This document shows positions 57,327-64,000 of a stretch of 64,000 bases of DNA, one piece after another (positions within the stretch are counted from its first letter, which is position 1; every line of letters starts with the position of its first letter). The DNA comes from Streptococcus didelphis DSM 15616 (lineage in GTDB: Bacteria; Bacillota; Bacilli; Lactobacillales; Streptococcaceae). The DNA lies in contig NZ_KB904188.1 of assembly GCF_000380005.1 (NCBI RefSeq), positions 62,001 to 126,000 on the forward strand, given 5' to 3'. The notes below the pieces were generated by a model. That model worked only from the letters and a program-made list of their open reading frames with translations, had not been told where the DNA came from and did not search any database. The position numbers and the translations under genes are program-made.

Positions 57327-58226
57327 ATGGTATTTAAATCAGGCTTTGTAGCCATTTTAGGCCGTCCAAATGTCGGTAAATCAACCTTCCTAAATTACGT
57401 CATGGGGCAAAAAATTGCTATCATGAGTGATAAAGCACAGACAACCCGTAATAAGATTATGGGTATCTATACCACTGAACAAGAACAAATTGTCTTTATT
57501 GATACCCCAGGTATCCACAAGCCTAAAACTGCCCTGGGTGATTTTATGGTCGAAGCAGCCTATAGCACCTTAAGAGAAGTAGATACTGTTTTATTTATGG
57601 TTCCTGCTGATGAAAAACGTGGTAAAGGCGACAATATGATTATTGAGCGTCTCAAAGACGCCAAGATCCCCGTAATCCTAGTTATCAATAAAATCGATAA
57701 AGTACACCCAGACCAGCTCCTAGAACAAATTGATGATTTTAGGAGCCAAATGGACTTTAAAGAGGTTGTTCCCATCTCAGCCCTTCAAGGAAACAATGTT
57801 AACCCATTAATGGAAATCCTAAAGGATAATCTGGAAGAAGGTTTTCAATATTTTCCAGAGGACCAAATTACCGACCATCCAGAGCGTTTTCTAGTTTCTG
57901 AAATGGTTCGGGAAAAAGTGCTCCATTTAACCAAGCAAGAAATTCCCCACTCTGTTGCTGTAGTAGTAGAGTCCATGAAACGTGACCCTGATACTGATAA
58001 AATCCACATTCGGGCAACCATTATGGTAGAACGTGATAGCCAAAAAGGCATTATTATCGGTAAACAAGGAGCCATGCTAAAAAAAATTGGCCAAATGGCA
58101 CGCCGAGACATCGAAATCATGCTAGGTGATAAGGTATTCCTAGAAACCTGGGTCAAAGTCAAGAAAAACTGGCGTGACAAAAAACTAGACCTAGCCGACT
58201 TTGGTTATAAAGAGAAAGAGTACTAA
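57327..58226 (+). CDS. era: GTPase Era
   Basis: A 299-residue GTPase for 30S assembly. G1 is [10 protein letters not shown]3 '[11 protein letters not shown]', G4 'LVINKIDK', and the C-terminal KH domain has '[14 protein letters not shown]'. In many streptococci mutM and coaE follow; here an accessory region begins instead. Confidence 0.95.
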   Translation: MVFKSGFVAILGRPNVGKSTFLNYVMGQKIAIMSDKAQTTRNKIMGIYTTEQEQIVFIDTPGIHKPKTALGDFMVEAAYSTLREVDTVLFMVPADEKRGKGDNMIIERLKDAKIPVILVINKIDKVHPDQLLEQIDDFRSQMDFKEVVPISALQGNNVNPLMEILKDNLEEGFQYFPEDQITDHPERFLVSEMVREKVLHLTKQEIPHSVAVVVESMKRDPDTDKIHIRATIMVERDSQKGIIIGKQGAMLKKIGQMARRDIEIMLGDKVFLETWVKVKKNWRDKKLDLADFGYKEKEY

Positions 58227-58250
58227 AACAGCCCGGTGGGCTGTTTTAGG
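58225..58250 (+). terminator. Terminator after era, in the first tandem copy
   Basis: AAAACAGCCC with GGGCTGTTTT, 3-base loop. Confidence 0.8.
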
Positions 58251-58330
58251 TTCGAGCCAAAAAACAAAGAAGCGAGAAAAGCCCGGTGGGCTGTTTTAGG
58301 TTCGAGCCAAGAAACAAAGAAGCGAGAAAA
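58231..58330. repeat. Two tandem copies of a 50-bp unit containing a terminator
   Basis: 58231-58280 and 58281-58330 are identical except for one base. Each begins GCCCGGTGGGCTG and ends GCGAGAAAA. The duplication doubled the era terminator; a third copy starts (GC) and decays at 58331. Confidence 0.9.
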
Positions 58331-58378
58331 GCTTGGTACTTTTACTATGACCAGAGGCTTAGAATTTGAAAATATAAA

Positions 58379-58418
58379 GAACTATCTCTAAGTTAAGTAA
58401 ACTTAGAGATAGTTTTTT
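58379..58418 (+). terminator. Strong hairpin before the NUDIX gene
   Basis: AACTATCTCTAAGTT with AACTTAGAGATAGTT, 4-6-base loop, T6; no gene lies just upstream, so a gene or its start was probably lost here. Confidence 0.8.
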
Positions 58419-58432
58419 AATAAAGGAGACAC

Positions 58433-58909
58433 ATGAAAGAAGATTATATTTCTTATATCCGTTCTAAAGTAGGACATGACAAGATTATTCTCAACTTTGC
58501 TGGTGCTATTTTAGCTAATGAAAAAGGTAAGGTCCTCTTACAATTACGAGGAGATAAAAAAACCTGGGCAATACCTGGTGGAGCAATGGAATTGGGTGAA
58601 AGTTCAACAGACACCTGTAAGCGTGAATTCTTTGAGGAGACAGGTATTGAAGTAGAACCCTTACGACTCTTAAATGTCTATACACATTTTGATGAGGAAT
58701 ATCCAAATGGAGATCAGGTTCAAACGCTTGTCTTTTTGTATGAAGTTAGGGCAAAAACTAAGATCGAAATTGACGATTTTACTAATGACGAGACCTTGCA
58801 ATTAAAATTCTTTTCTAAAAAGGAGATAGCAGAACTGGAAAGTTTATCTCAAAAACATCAACTTATGTTAAAAGAATATTTTTGTAACCATTTCCAAATG
58901 GGATGGTAA
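58433..58909 (+). CDS. NUDIX hydrolase (MutT-like)
   Basis: A 158-residue hydrolase with Nudix box 'GGAMELGESSTDTCKREFFEETGIE' at about residues 46-70 (in parts). It probably cleaves a nucleoside diphosphate derivative; the substrate is unknown. AAAGGAG precedes the ATG, and the gene lies right after a strong terminator hairpin. Confidence 0.85.
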   Translation: MKEDYISYIRSKVGHDKIILNFAGAILANEKGKVLLQLRGDKKTWAIPGGAMELGESSTDTCKREFFEETGIEVEPLRLLNVYTHFDEEYPNGDQVQTLVFLYEVRAKTKIEIDDFTNDETLQLKFFSKKEIAELESLSQKHQLMLKEYFCNHFQMGW

Positions 58910-58919
58910 AGAGACATAG

Positions 58920-58948
58920 GCATAGCTAATAGGCTGTGCTTTTTATTT
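58920..58948 (+). terminator. Rho-independent terminator after the NUDIX gene
   Basis: GCATAGC with GCTGTGC (one G-U), 6-base loop, T5. Confidence 0.8.
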
Positions 58949-59101
58949 TGTATACAGAAGCGGAAATTGATGACTATAGGCAAAAAAAGAGATTCATGGT
59001 AGAATTTTTTTACTAATTTAAATGATAAAAAACATATTTAATTCCATTTATTTTCGAATATAGAGATAAGGGGATAGCTAAAAATAGAAAAGAGGTTGAA
59101 T

Positions 59102-59491
59102 ATGAAAAAAATCAAAATTAGTATTTTCTTAATTTTAGGTAGCATTTTCTTCTCGTCAAGTCTAGTCTTTGCAGGAGGAAGGCAAATTGGACAATTGTCA
59201 AATTTTCGGATTACACCATCATTTGCTTCAACTAGCTATTTGCAAAAAATGAATGACAGTTACTATGTTGTCAATTTAGCATCAAAAAGTCCACAAATTA
59301 GAGTTAAACATTATTTAGCTAACTCTCAGGGTGCTAGAAGAAGTGACATTGATATGACTTGGACAGGTCGTAGAGGATTATATACAAATAATGCAAAAAG
59401 AAATTACATTTATAATCTGAATTTGGCTAGAGAGAATTTCTGGGATAGAGGATTCTTTATTGATGGAAGTTGGTCTCCTGATTCAAATTAG
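59102..59491 (+). CDS. Small secreted protein (DUF2712-like?)
   Basis: A 129-residue protein with a Sec signal peptide: MKK basic start, hydrophobic 'ISIFLILGSIFFSSSLVFA' and cleavage after AFA-type VFAGG. The mature part has 'YYVVNLASKSPQIRVKHYL' and 'IDMTWTGRRGLYTNN', ending 'FIDGSWSPDSN'. The beta-rich pattern recalls DUF2712 proteins, but I am not sure. The next three genes encode an ABC transporter. It may be a bacteriocin or an immunity partner. Start at ATG 59102 (GAGG upstream). Confidence 0.65.
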   Translation: MKKIKISIFLILGSIFFSSSLVFAGGRQIGQLSNFRITPSFASTSYLQKMNDSYYVVNLASKSPQIRVKHYLANSQGARRSDIDMTWTGRRGLYTNNAKRNYIYNLNLARENFWDRGFFIDGSWSPDSN

Positions 59492-59544
59492 TATCTAAAA
59501 AATAATATTACATTTTAGTTATTCCCGACATATAAGGAGAGTTA

Positions 59545-60336
59545 ATGATTCTATTTAAGATATTCCCCAAGAAAAGTTTATTAAGCTTATTTATTTTAGT
59601 ATTTTTAGGACTCGTTTTTCATCAGGCGCTGCTACATCAACTATTTTTTAATGCAGATGCAAATGATTTACAAGGCTTTGATGGTGAAAACATAAAATGG
59701 AACTATTTAAAGGGCTATTTATCCATTGAAAATACTATATTTGAATATAACTTCTTTCAATCTTTTATGTTGCCTTTGCAAATTATACTACTAGGTTCTG
59801 TTTATAATACCTTAAAAACTAATTATTACTGCTATTTTTTAGGAAGAAGGGCTTGTTATCAAAGTGTTATCACTAAACTAAAGTTACAGTTATCATTGCT
59901 AAATACCTTATCATTTGCATTAATTCTTATTGTTATTATTTTGATTTCTAAATCTGTAGGACGGTTTGATTATCAAGGGCTAGAGTATTATTTTCCAAGA
60001 GAATCTCTGTTACAATTTTTTTCAAGAAGTACTTGGCATTATCTGCTTTACTATTTTATGGCTAAAGGCTTTGCTATTTTTGTAGAAAGCTACTTATTAT
60101 TTAAGATGATTGATTGCTATAGTCATTTTCTAAAATCTGTTTTAACTTATCTCTTGTTTTTATGGGCGACTGCACCAATTTTATATAGTTTTCTTCCCTT
60201 TTACTTGGTACCAATGTCTCATATTATGATAACTTCTTATGGAAATATTGGTCCTTGGCAATTGTTGGCCTCTTATATACCGTGTGCAACATGTTTACTT
60301 TTACTAAAATTTAAAGGTCCATATGAAATTCTATAA
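59545..60336 (+). CDS. ABC-transporter-associated membrane protein
   Basis: A 263-residue protein not matching a family I can name. It has about six helices ('LLSLFILVFLGLVF', 'MLPLQIILLGSVYNTL', 'LNTLSFALILIVIILI', 'WHYLLYYFMAKGFAIF', 'VLTYLLFLWATAPILY', 'LLASYIPCATCLLLL') with a loop of about 45 residues after the first. It overlaps the next gene by 14 bases and likely forms the permease with it, served by the ATPase at 60941. Confidence 0.7.
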   Translation: MILFKIFPKKSLLSLFILVFLGLVFHQALLHQLFFNADANDLQGFDGENIKWNYLKGYLSIENTIFEYNFFQSFMLPLQIILLGSVYNTLKTNYYCYFLGRRACYQSVITKLKLQLSLLNTLSFALILIVIILISKSVGRFDYQGLEYYFPRESLLQFFSRSTWHYLLYYFMAKGFAIFVESYLLFKMIDCYSHFLKSVLTYLLFLWATAPILYSFLPFYLVPMSHIMITSYGNIGPWQLLASYIPCATCLLLLKFKGPYEIL

Positions 60337-60904
60337 GACTATTTTATTCTTAAGCAAAACTTTTGTAAGCTGGTGGATGATGTATTTACTATTAACGCAT
60401 TACAATGATTTAGACTATCAAAATATGACGCAAATGCTTGCAAATCAGTTATTAAATCCTTTTGTACATAGCAATGGACAAGCAATTAGTTTTTGGAGAA
60501 TTATTATGGTGCTTGGATTAGCACTAATAAGCTTTTTTGAAAGCTATAGCTTAATTCCTGAAATGTGTAGGGGTTTTAAAAATATCATAAAAATTCATTC
60601 TAAATCCGAAATGCACTATCAATTTTCTCTGATAAAACTATTAAGTGGGACATACTGTAAGGAATATTTCTTGCTTTGTTTGGGAATGATATGCATATTG
60701 TTAATAGATAAATCGCCATATTTTTTCAATAGGGAATTTTTTCTGCTCTTTATTACTTGGTTTATAGTTGATATCATAGCCTATTTTTTGATCTTGTATG
60801 TCTTTTCGGATGAGTTATATTCAGTCATTTTTCTTTGTTTATCAGTATTGTTCAGATATTCTTTGATAAAGTATCTTACTTATCAATTGGATTCTTTATT
60901 ATAA
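60323..60904 (+). CDS. Second ABC-associated membrane protein
   Basis: A 193-residue membrane protein with about five helices ('KTFVSWWMMYLLLTHYN', 'IIMVLGLALISFFE', 'FLLCLGMICILLI', 'LLFITWFIVDIIAYFLILYVFS'). It has no family match I can name. Starts inside the upstream gene; separated from the ATPase by 36 bases. Probably the second half of an ABC-2 type exporter or self-protection pump. Confidence 0.7.
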   Translation: MKFYKTILFLSKTFVSWWMMYLLLTHYNDLDYQNMTQMLANQLLNPFVHSNGQAISFWRIIMVLGLALISFFESYSLIPEMCRGFKNIIKIHSKSEMHYQFSLIKLLSGTYCKEYFLLCLGMICILLIDKSPYFFNREFFLLFITWFIVDIIAYFLILYVFSDELYSVIFLCLSVLFRYSLIKYLTYQLDSLL

Positions 60905-60940
60905 TGCAATTCGTTATGCTGTTTTTGAGGAGGTTGTTTA

Positions 60941-61573
60941 GTGTTAGAAATAATAAATGGCTATAAATATAAGGGTAAGTCTGAAATCCTAAATAATATT
61001 TCTTTAAAGTTCGATTTAAATCATATCTATGGATTAGTTGGGATTAATGGTTCTGGAAAGACGATGATTTTACGAGTACTAGCTGGATTTACTGGATTGG
61101 ACAGGGGAGCTGTCATTCAAGATGGGACTAGGATTGGAAAGTATCATACAACAATTCTCAATACTGGCATTGTTCTTGGCAATCAAGATTTCCTTAGTCA
61201 TTTAACCCTTGAAGAGAACTTAAAGCTGGTAAAAAATATCTGTCCAAATAGAGATAGCATTGATGTAGATTATTGGATAAATCTATATGATATCAAAAAA
61301 TTTAAAAAGACACTTTATAAACATCTTTCTTTAGGAACACGCAAGAAAATGCTCTTAATACAAGCCTTTATGGACCACCCTATGATATTAATTCTAGATG
61401 AACCAATGAATGCTTTGGATGAAAAAAGTGTTGCAATAACCAAAGAGCTAATTAAGAAACATAGAGAAAAAGGCATGGTAATAATGACTTCTCACTATAA
61501 AAGTGATATTGAAGATTTATGTGATACTATTTTTCATGTTCAAGATGGTAAAATCGTTTCTGAAAGTTATTAG
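60941..61573 (+). CDS. ABC transporter ATP-binding protein
   Basis: A 210-residue ATPase: Walker A 'GINGSGKTMIL', signature 'LSLGTRKKMLL', Walker B 'LILDEPMNALDE' and switch 'TSHYK'. The signature form is common in bacteriocin immunity and lantibiotic-type pumps. GTG start at 60941 with GAGGAGG. Last of the four-gene unit with the secreted protein and two membrane proteins. Confidence 0.85.
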   Translation: MLEIINGYKYKGKSEILNNISLKFDLNHIYGLVGINGSGKTMILRVLAGFTGLDRGAVIQDGTRIGKYHTTILNTGIVLGNQDFLSHLTLEENLKLVKNICPNRDSIDVDYWINLYDIKKFKKTLYKHLSLGTRKKMLLIQAFMDHPMILILDEPMNALDEKSVAITKELIKKHREKGMVIMTSHYKSDIEDLCDTIFHVQDGKIVSESY

Positions 61574-61757
61574 TGACGGATTGCTGAGTACTTAAGACTG
61601 ATGATCTGATTAGTATAAAGTGTCACAGCTAACAATTGTTTTTTAATAAAATGATTTGGACACGAGGATAAGTTTTGTCTAAAAAGTGATGAGATGACAA
61701 TATTGGGATTAGCTAATAATTCTATTTAGCCTTAACTCTTTAAAAGTCTAAAATATT

Positions 61758-61824
61758 ATCATTTAGGCAGTTTCAACAACCATTCAGGCACAGGGCATAA
61801 AAAATAAATTTTAGATGCTATACT
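61758..61824 (+). promoter_or_regulatory. Blp/Com-type response-regulator promoter
   Basis: Direct repeats ATCATTTAGGC (61758) and ACCATTCAGGC (61779) are spaced 21 bases, two helical turns. An extended -10, TGC-TATACT, follows at 61819-61824. This is the layout of promoters bound by BlpR/ComE LytTR regulators, whose genes are not in the window. Confidence 0.65.
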
Positions 61825-61873
61825 AAATGTGTCATCTTGCAAGGATAAACTAAAAAATGAGGAGATATTCTTC

Positions 61874-62113
61874 ATAAATACAAAAACAATTGAACAATTT
61901 GCGACAATGAATTTTGAAATGCTTGCAACCGTTGAAAGAGAGAAAAATAATTGGCAAGGTAGTGTTAGTGGAGCCCTTGCTGCAGGTGTAACAGGAGCAA
62001 GACTTGGTACTCCAATCTGTGGGCCGGTATGTGGGTATATTGATGCAAAAGCAGCAATTACTTTATTACGGGTGCTGCTGGAGGGTTTTAATAGGGGAGG
62101 TGCGAATGAATAA
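61874..62113 (+). pseudogene. Class II bacteriocin gene with lost start codon and leader site
   Basis: The frame reads 'NTKTIEQFATMNFEMLATVE' then 'REKNNWQGSVSGALAAGVTG' and ends 'LLEGFNRGGANE'. It resembles pneumocin-type blp bacteriocins, whose leader is 'MNTKMMEQF...VEGG'. The codon at the start position is ATA, nine bases after a fine GAGGAG site, and the GG cleavage site reads RE. An upstream in-frame GTG at 61829 would be at the transcription start and lacks a ribosome site. So it is probably silent. Confidence 0.65.
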
Positions 62114-62306
62114 ATATAAGTTTCTGTCTAAAGAGGAAATGTCTCAAGTAACAGGTGGAAATGCTCCTGGAAATGCGGTAATTGGTGGATTAGGAGGTTT
62201 AAAGGCAGGAATAAAATTTTGTAAAGTAGCTCATCCCATTCTTAAAGGAGTTTGTGTGGCTGGATTTACAGCATCTGTTGCTTATCTTGCCTATAAGGCG
62301 AATTAA
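62106..62306 (+). CDS. Double-glycine bacteriocin peptide
   Basis: A 66-residue peptide with leader 'MNKYKFLSKEEMSQVTGG' (18 residues ending GG) and a mature part of 48 residues that starts 'NAPGNAVIGGLGGLKAG' with GxxxG motifs, contains two Cys ('FCK', 'GVCVAG') and ends 'YLAYKAN'. It looks like a class II bacteriocin, possibly one half of a two-peptide pair with the upstream gene. Its ATG, behind GGGGAGG, lies inside the upstream reading frame. It needs a C39 ABC exporter, which is not in the window. Confidence 0.75.
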   Translation: MNKYKFLSKEEMSQVTGGNAPGNAVIGGLGGLKAGIKFCKVAHPILKGVCVAGFTASVAYLAYKAN

Positions 62307-62450
62307 ATGATTTATACCTTATTTCTTATAATATTTGCTGCCGTAGCCCTATTTATCGTTATCGATACTATTAGGCTTAAAAAATATGGTCAATTATCTT
62401 CTTATTCTCTTTTCTTGGTTTTTTATCAACCAAAAGGCCAATCCTCTTAG
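62307..62450 (+). CDS. Small membrane protein, possible immunity
   Basis: A 47-residue protein, too short for standard gene calls: 'MIYTLFLIIFAAVALFIVID' is one membrane helix, followed by a basic tail. Its ATG follows the bacteriocin stop directly (TAAATG). The position and size suit a bacteriocin immunity protein. It could also be a truncated remnant. Confidence 0.55.
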   Translation: MIYTLFLIIFAAVALFIVIDTIRLKKYGQLSSYSLFLVFYQPKGQSS

Positions 62451-62767
62451 TATAATAGTCCTTCTCTTTACTTTAGATATTTACTTTGAAAATAGAAAAA
62501 AGGGATAAATAATTAAAAATAGTTAGGCTTAGCTTATCAGTTAAATCAGGAATTTAGATAGATTTCAAGTAGCTCTACTAAGCTATGGAAATTTTCAGAA
62601 AATGAACTACAAAGTATTAATGGTAGTAAAATACAAATAGTTGATGCAGATGATGTGATTAAAATTGGTAATGTTGCTCTTGTGTATTGTGTTCATTTGC
62701 AGATGGGTTCAATGGTAAAAAATATCAAAATGGATGTAAACCATAAAAATTTGGGTGTCTAATAAGA
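62451..62767. other. Gap with a coding relic
   Basis: No complete gene. A stretch from about 62576 to 62763 reads 'KLWKFSENELQSINGSKIQI' and 'VDADDVIKIGNVALVYC' without a start codon and ends at a stop. It looks like the end of a lost protein I do not recognise. Confidence 0.4.
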
Positions 62768-63422
62768 ATGACTTATATAAGTAAAGCTGTCACATTATTT
62801 TGGAAAGTAATTATATTTTTAGTACTTTTAGCGCTAATTCAAGTTCCTGTTGTTTCACGTTTGGGAGAGAGATATATTCATTACTCAAATGATTGGATGA
62901 GGATTCTTGTTTTTTGTGTAACTTTCAGTATGATTTTGATGCTATGTCTAAAATACGTAAAATATTTTCGAATAATGCTTGCCTATCGTTTAGGAAGATA
63001 AGTAGTTTTGAAAGTAAACTGATGGGGCTATTATTGTTGGTGAATTCATTATCATATCAATGATAAGCATGATAAGTTATCGTGAGAGTGGAAGTGTTGG
63101 TGAAGTTCCATATGGTTTAACACATTTTCTTCAAACACCAATTTATTTTTTAGCTTATTTATTAGTTAATTGTATCAGTCAACCAATATTGGAAGAAATA
63201 TTATTTAGAGGGTGCTTGTTATATTCTCTTAAGCCTTTATCAGCAATAGTGGCATTAGTATTTGCATATGTTCATGGTTCAGACGGTTTCACCATCTTTC
63301 ACTTTCTATCAGGTATACTATACGGATACTTATTCATAAAAGTAAAAACAATATGGCCTTTTGTTATATGCTATTCTATACATAATTTAATTGTTCTTAT
63401 TATTGTCATCATATTAAGTTAA
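62768..63422 (+). pseudogene. CPBP (CAAX-type) intramembrane protease, two frameshifts
   Basis: The first part (62768-63001) has two hydrophobic helices; then the frame changes near 62997 and again near 63040 before the C-terminal part (63060-63422). That part keeps the protease motifs: 'ILEEILFRG' (EExxxR), 'FAYVH' and 'FHFLSGILYGYLF', then 'SIHN'. Proteins of this kind (PncP/BlpY) give self-immunity in blp loci. A short C-terminal product from ATG 63060 is possible but would lack the first helices. Confidence 0.7.
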
Positions 63423-63477
63423 TAAGGCTATGTTTTGTAAATAACCCCAAATAATGATTCTATTGGAAAGAAATGAC

Positions 63478-63640
63478 ATGAAAAATCAAATTTTAGAAAA
63501 AATATTTTAAAAGAGAAAGTTCTTTCTTCTATTCAGGAAGAAGGGCTGGTGAGGTAGTTGGCTAGTGTATTGGAGACGCAATTCTAGGTGTATGGGAAAG
63601 GTTTTTGATTAATGGGAAAAAAGATTATTTTTATAGTCAT
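63478..63640 (+). pseudogene. Bacteriocin-like relic
   Basis: A start with ribosome site gives 'MKNQILEKIF' then a stop. Other frames continue 'EKVLSSI' and 'SGRRAGEVVG' stop 'CIGDAILGVWERF', the pattern of a double-glycine leader and a small bacteriocin, with at least two frame changes and an internal TAG. Confidence 0.4.
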
Positions 63641-63773
63641 TAGGGCAATTATTATTTTCTTAGGGATGGAAATAACTGCTCGTAAGCTTCATATACATGA
63701 CAAACAAAAGAAGGTAATTGAAAGATCTAGCCTTTTAACTTATCTTGCTCTAGAATCATTAAGTTTATTGTGA
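63612..63773 (+). CDS. Small membrane protein of the bacteriocin locus
   Basis: A 53-residue ORF: 'MGKKIIFIVIRAIIIFLGME' forms one membrane helix, then 'ITARKLHIHDKQKKVIER' and a Leu-rich end. Unknown; size and context suggest an immunity or accessory peptide. The ribosome site is weak. Confidence 0.45.
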   Translation: MGKKIIFIVIRAIIIFLGMEITARKLHIHDKQKKVIERSSLLTYLALESLSLL

Positions 63774-63812
63774 ACTCTTTCTTAGTCTATCTTTCAAGTA
63801 GATAAGTTCTAT

Positions 63813-64000
63813 ATGAAAGAAGAGTTAATTAAAAAAATTGAGGAGCTTTGTTAAGATAAGCAGGTAGTGCAAATCCCTGCCTTGTCTCATCTTTTTCAAG
63901 AGAATTTAAAGGAAATTCATAATCTGACAAGTAAGTCTGAAGTGTTGACTTTTGCAGCTAGGCTTAGTCAGTCACTATCACTTTATTTGATGACCCATGC
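63813..64000 (+). pseudogene. Bacteriocin immunity protein with an in-frame stop, cut by window end
   Basis: The frame starts 'MKEELIKKIEELC', has TAA at 63852-63854, and goes on 'DKQVVQIPALSHLFQENL' and 'VLTFAARLSQSLSLYL'. This is the helical pattern of EntA-type immunity proteins. A CAA to TAA change explains the stop. The rest lies past the window. Confidence 0.55.

Noticed and set aside
58231..58330. CRISPR-like repeats
   Set aside because: The two copies are directly adjacent with no spacer and contain the era terminator.
61829..61873. In-frame GTG start for the first bacteriocin gene
   Set aside because: It lies at the predicted transcription start and has no ribosome site; the leader resemblance begins at the ATA codon at 61874.

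Overview
The window is a stretch of chromosome from a low-GC Firmicute, almost certainly a Streptococcus of the pyogenic type. Evidence: the gene blocks mtsR-mtsABC-cyclophilin-ftsK-rplKA-pyrH-frr-cvfB-msrA-yozE-oleate hydratase-phoH-ybeY-dgkA-era and glmU-nudix-macP-mtnN, the lactate oxidase gene, and the absence of any sporulation or respiratory gene. The species cannot be fixed from the sequence alone. No rRNA, tRNA or CRISPR array was seen.

Layout. 1-5.4 kb: the truncated end of ylbF (ricF), ylbG, and a five-gene branched-chain amino acid ABC operon (livJHMGF) whose promoter spacer holds a near-perfect CodY box. 5.4-9.7 kb: a CBS/ACT protein and the replication/RNA operon tmk-holB-ricT-yabA-rsmI. 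9.7-15.7 kb: cutC, ogt, an Spx/ArsC-like gene, two VOC proteins, an autoregulated LacI/HAD operon, alkD-like and exoA. 16-21.7 kb: L-lactate permease and lactate oxidase, each behind a near-identical promoter plus cre module, then an unrecognised membrane protein and a DUF1275 gene behind a structured terminator leader. 21.8-27.2 kb: metG, an MprF-like lysyltransferase and brnQ. 27.2-30 kb: a scar of gene decay (Abi_2 phage-defence relic, integrase relic, DUF2829/Tad2-like gene, SDR, GNAT relic). 30-49.5 kb: core housekeeping genes and the mtsABC metal transporter.

Two accessory regions stand out. At 49.6-54.5 kb, AT-rich DNA inserted between the oleate hydratase and phoH genes encodes an ABC exporter, a 27-residue peptide with an exceptionally strong ribosome binding site followed by an attenuator hairpin, an RRE-plus-E1 (MccB/PaaA-like) adenylating enzyme broken by one frameshift, an M16 zinc peptidase, and a convergent Rgg-like regulator. 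This looks like a RiPP or peptide-signal biosynthesis cluster that I cannot match to a named product. At 59-64 kb, a small secreted protein with its own ABC transporter is followed by a blp-type bacteriocin locus. That locus has a recognisable direct-repeat response-regulator promoter, but most of its genes are decayed; one double-glycine bacteriocin remains intact.

How it works together: the liv and brnQ genes import branched-chain amino acids, probably under CodY. The lactate genes are set up for catabolite control by CcpA. MtsR controls Mn/Fe uptake. The two peptide loci are probably for competition or signalling, and both carry disabling mutations as read here.
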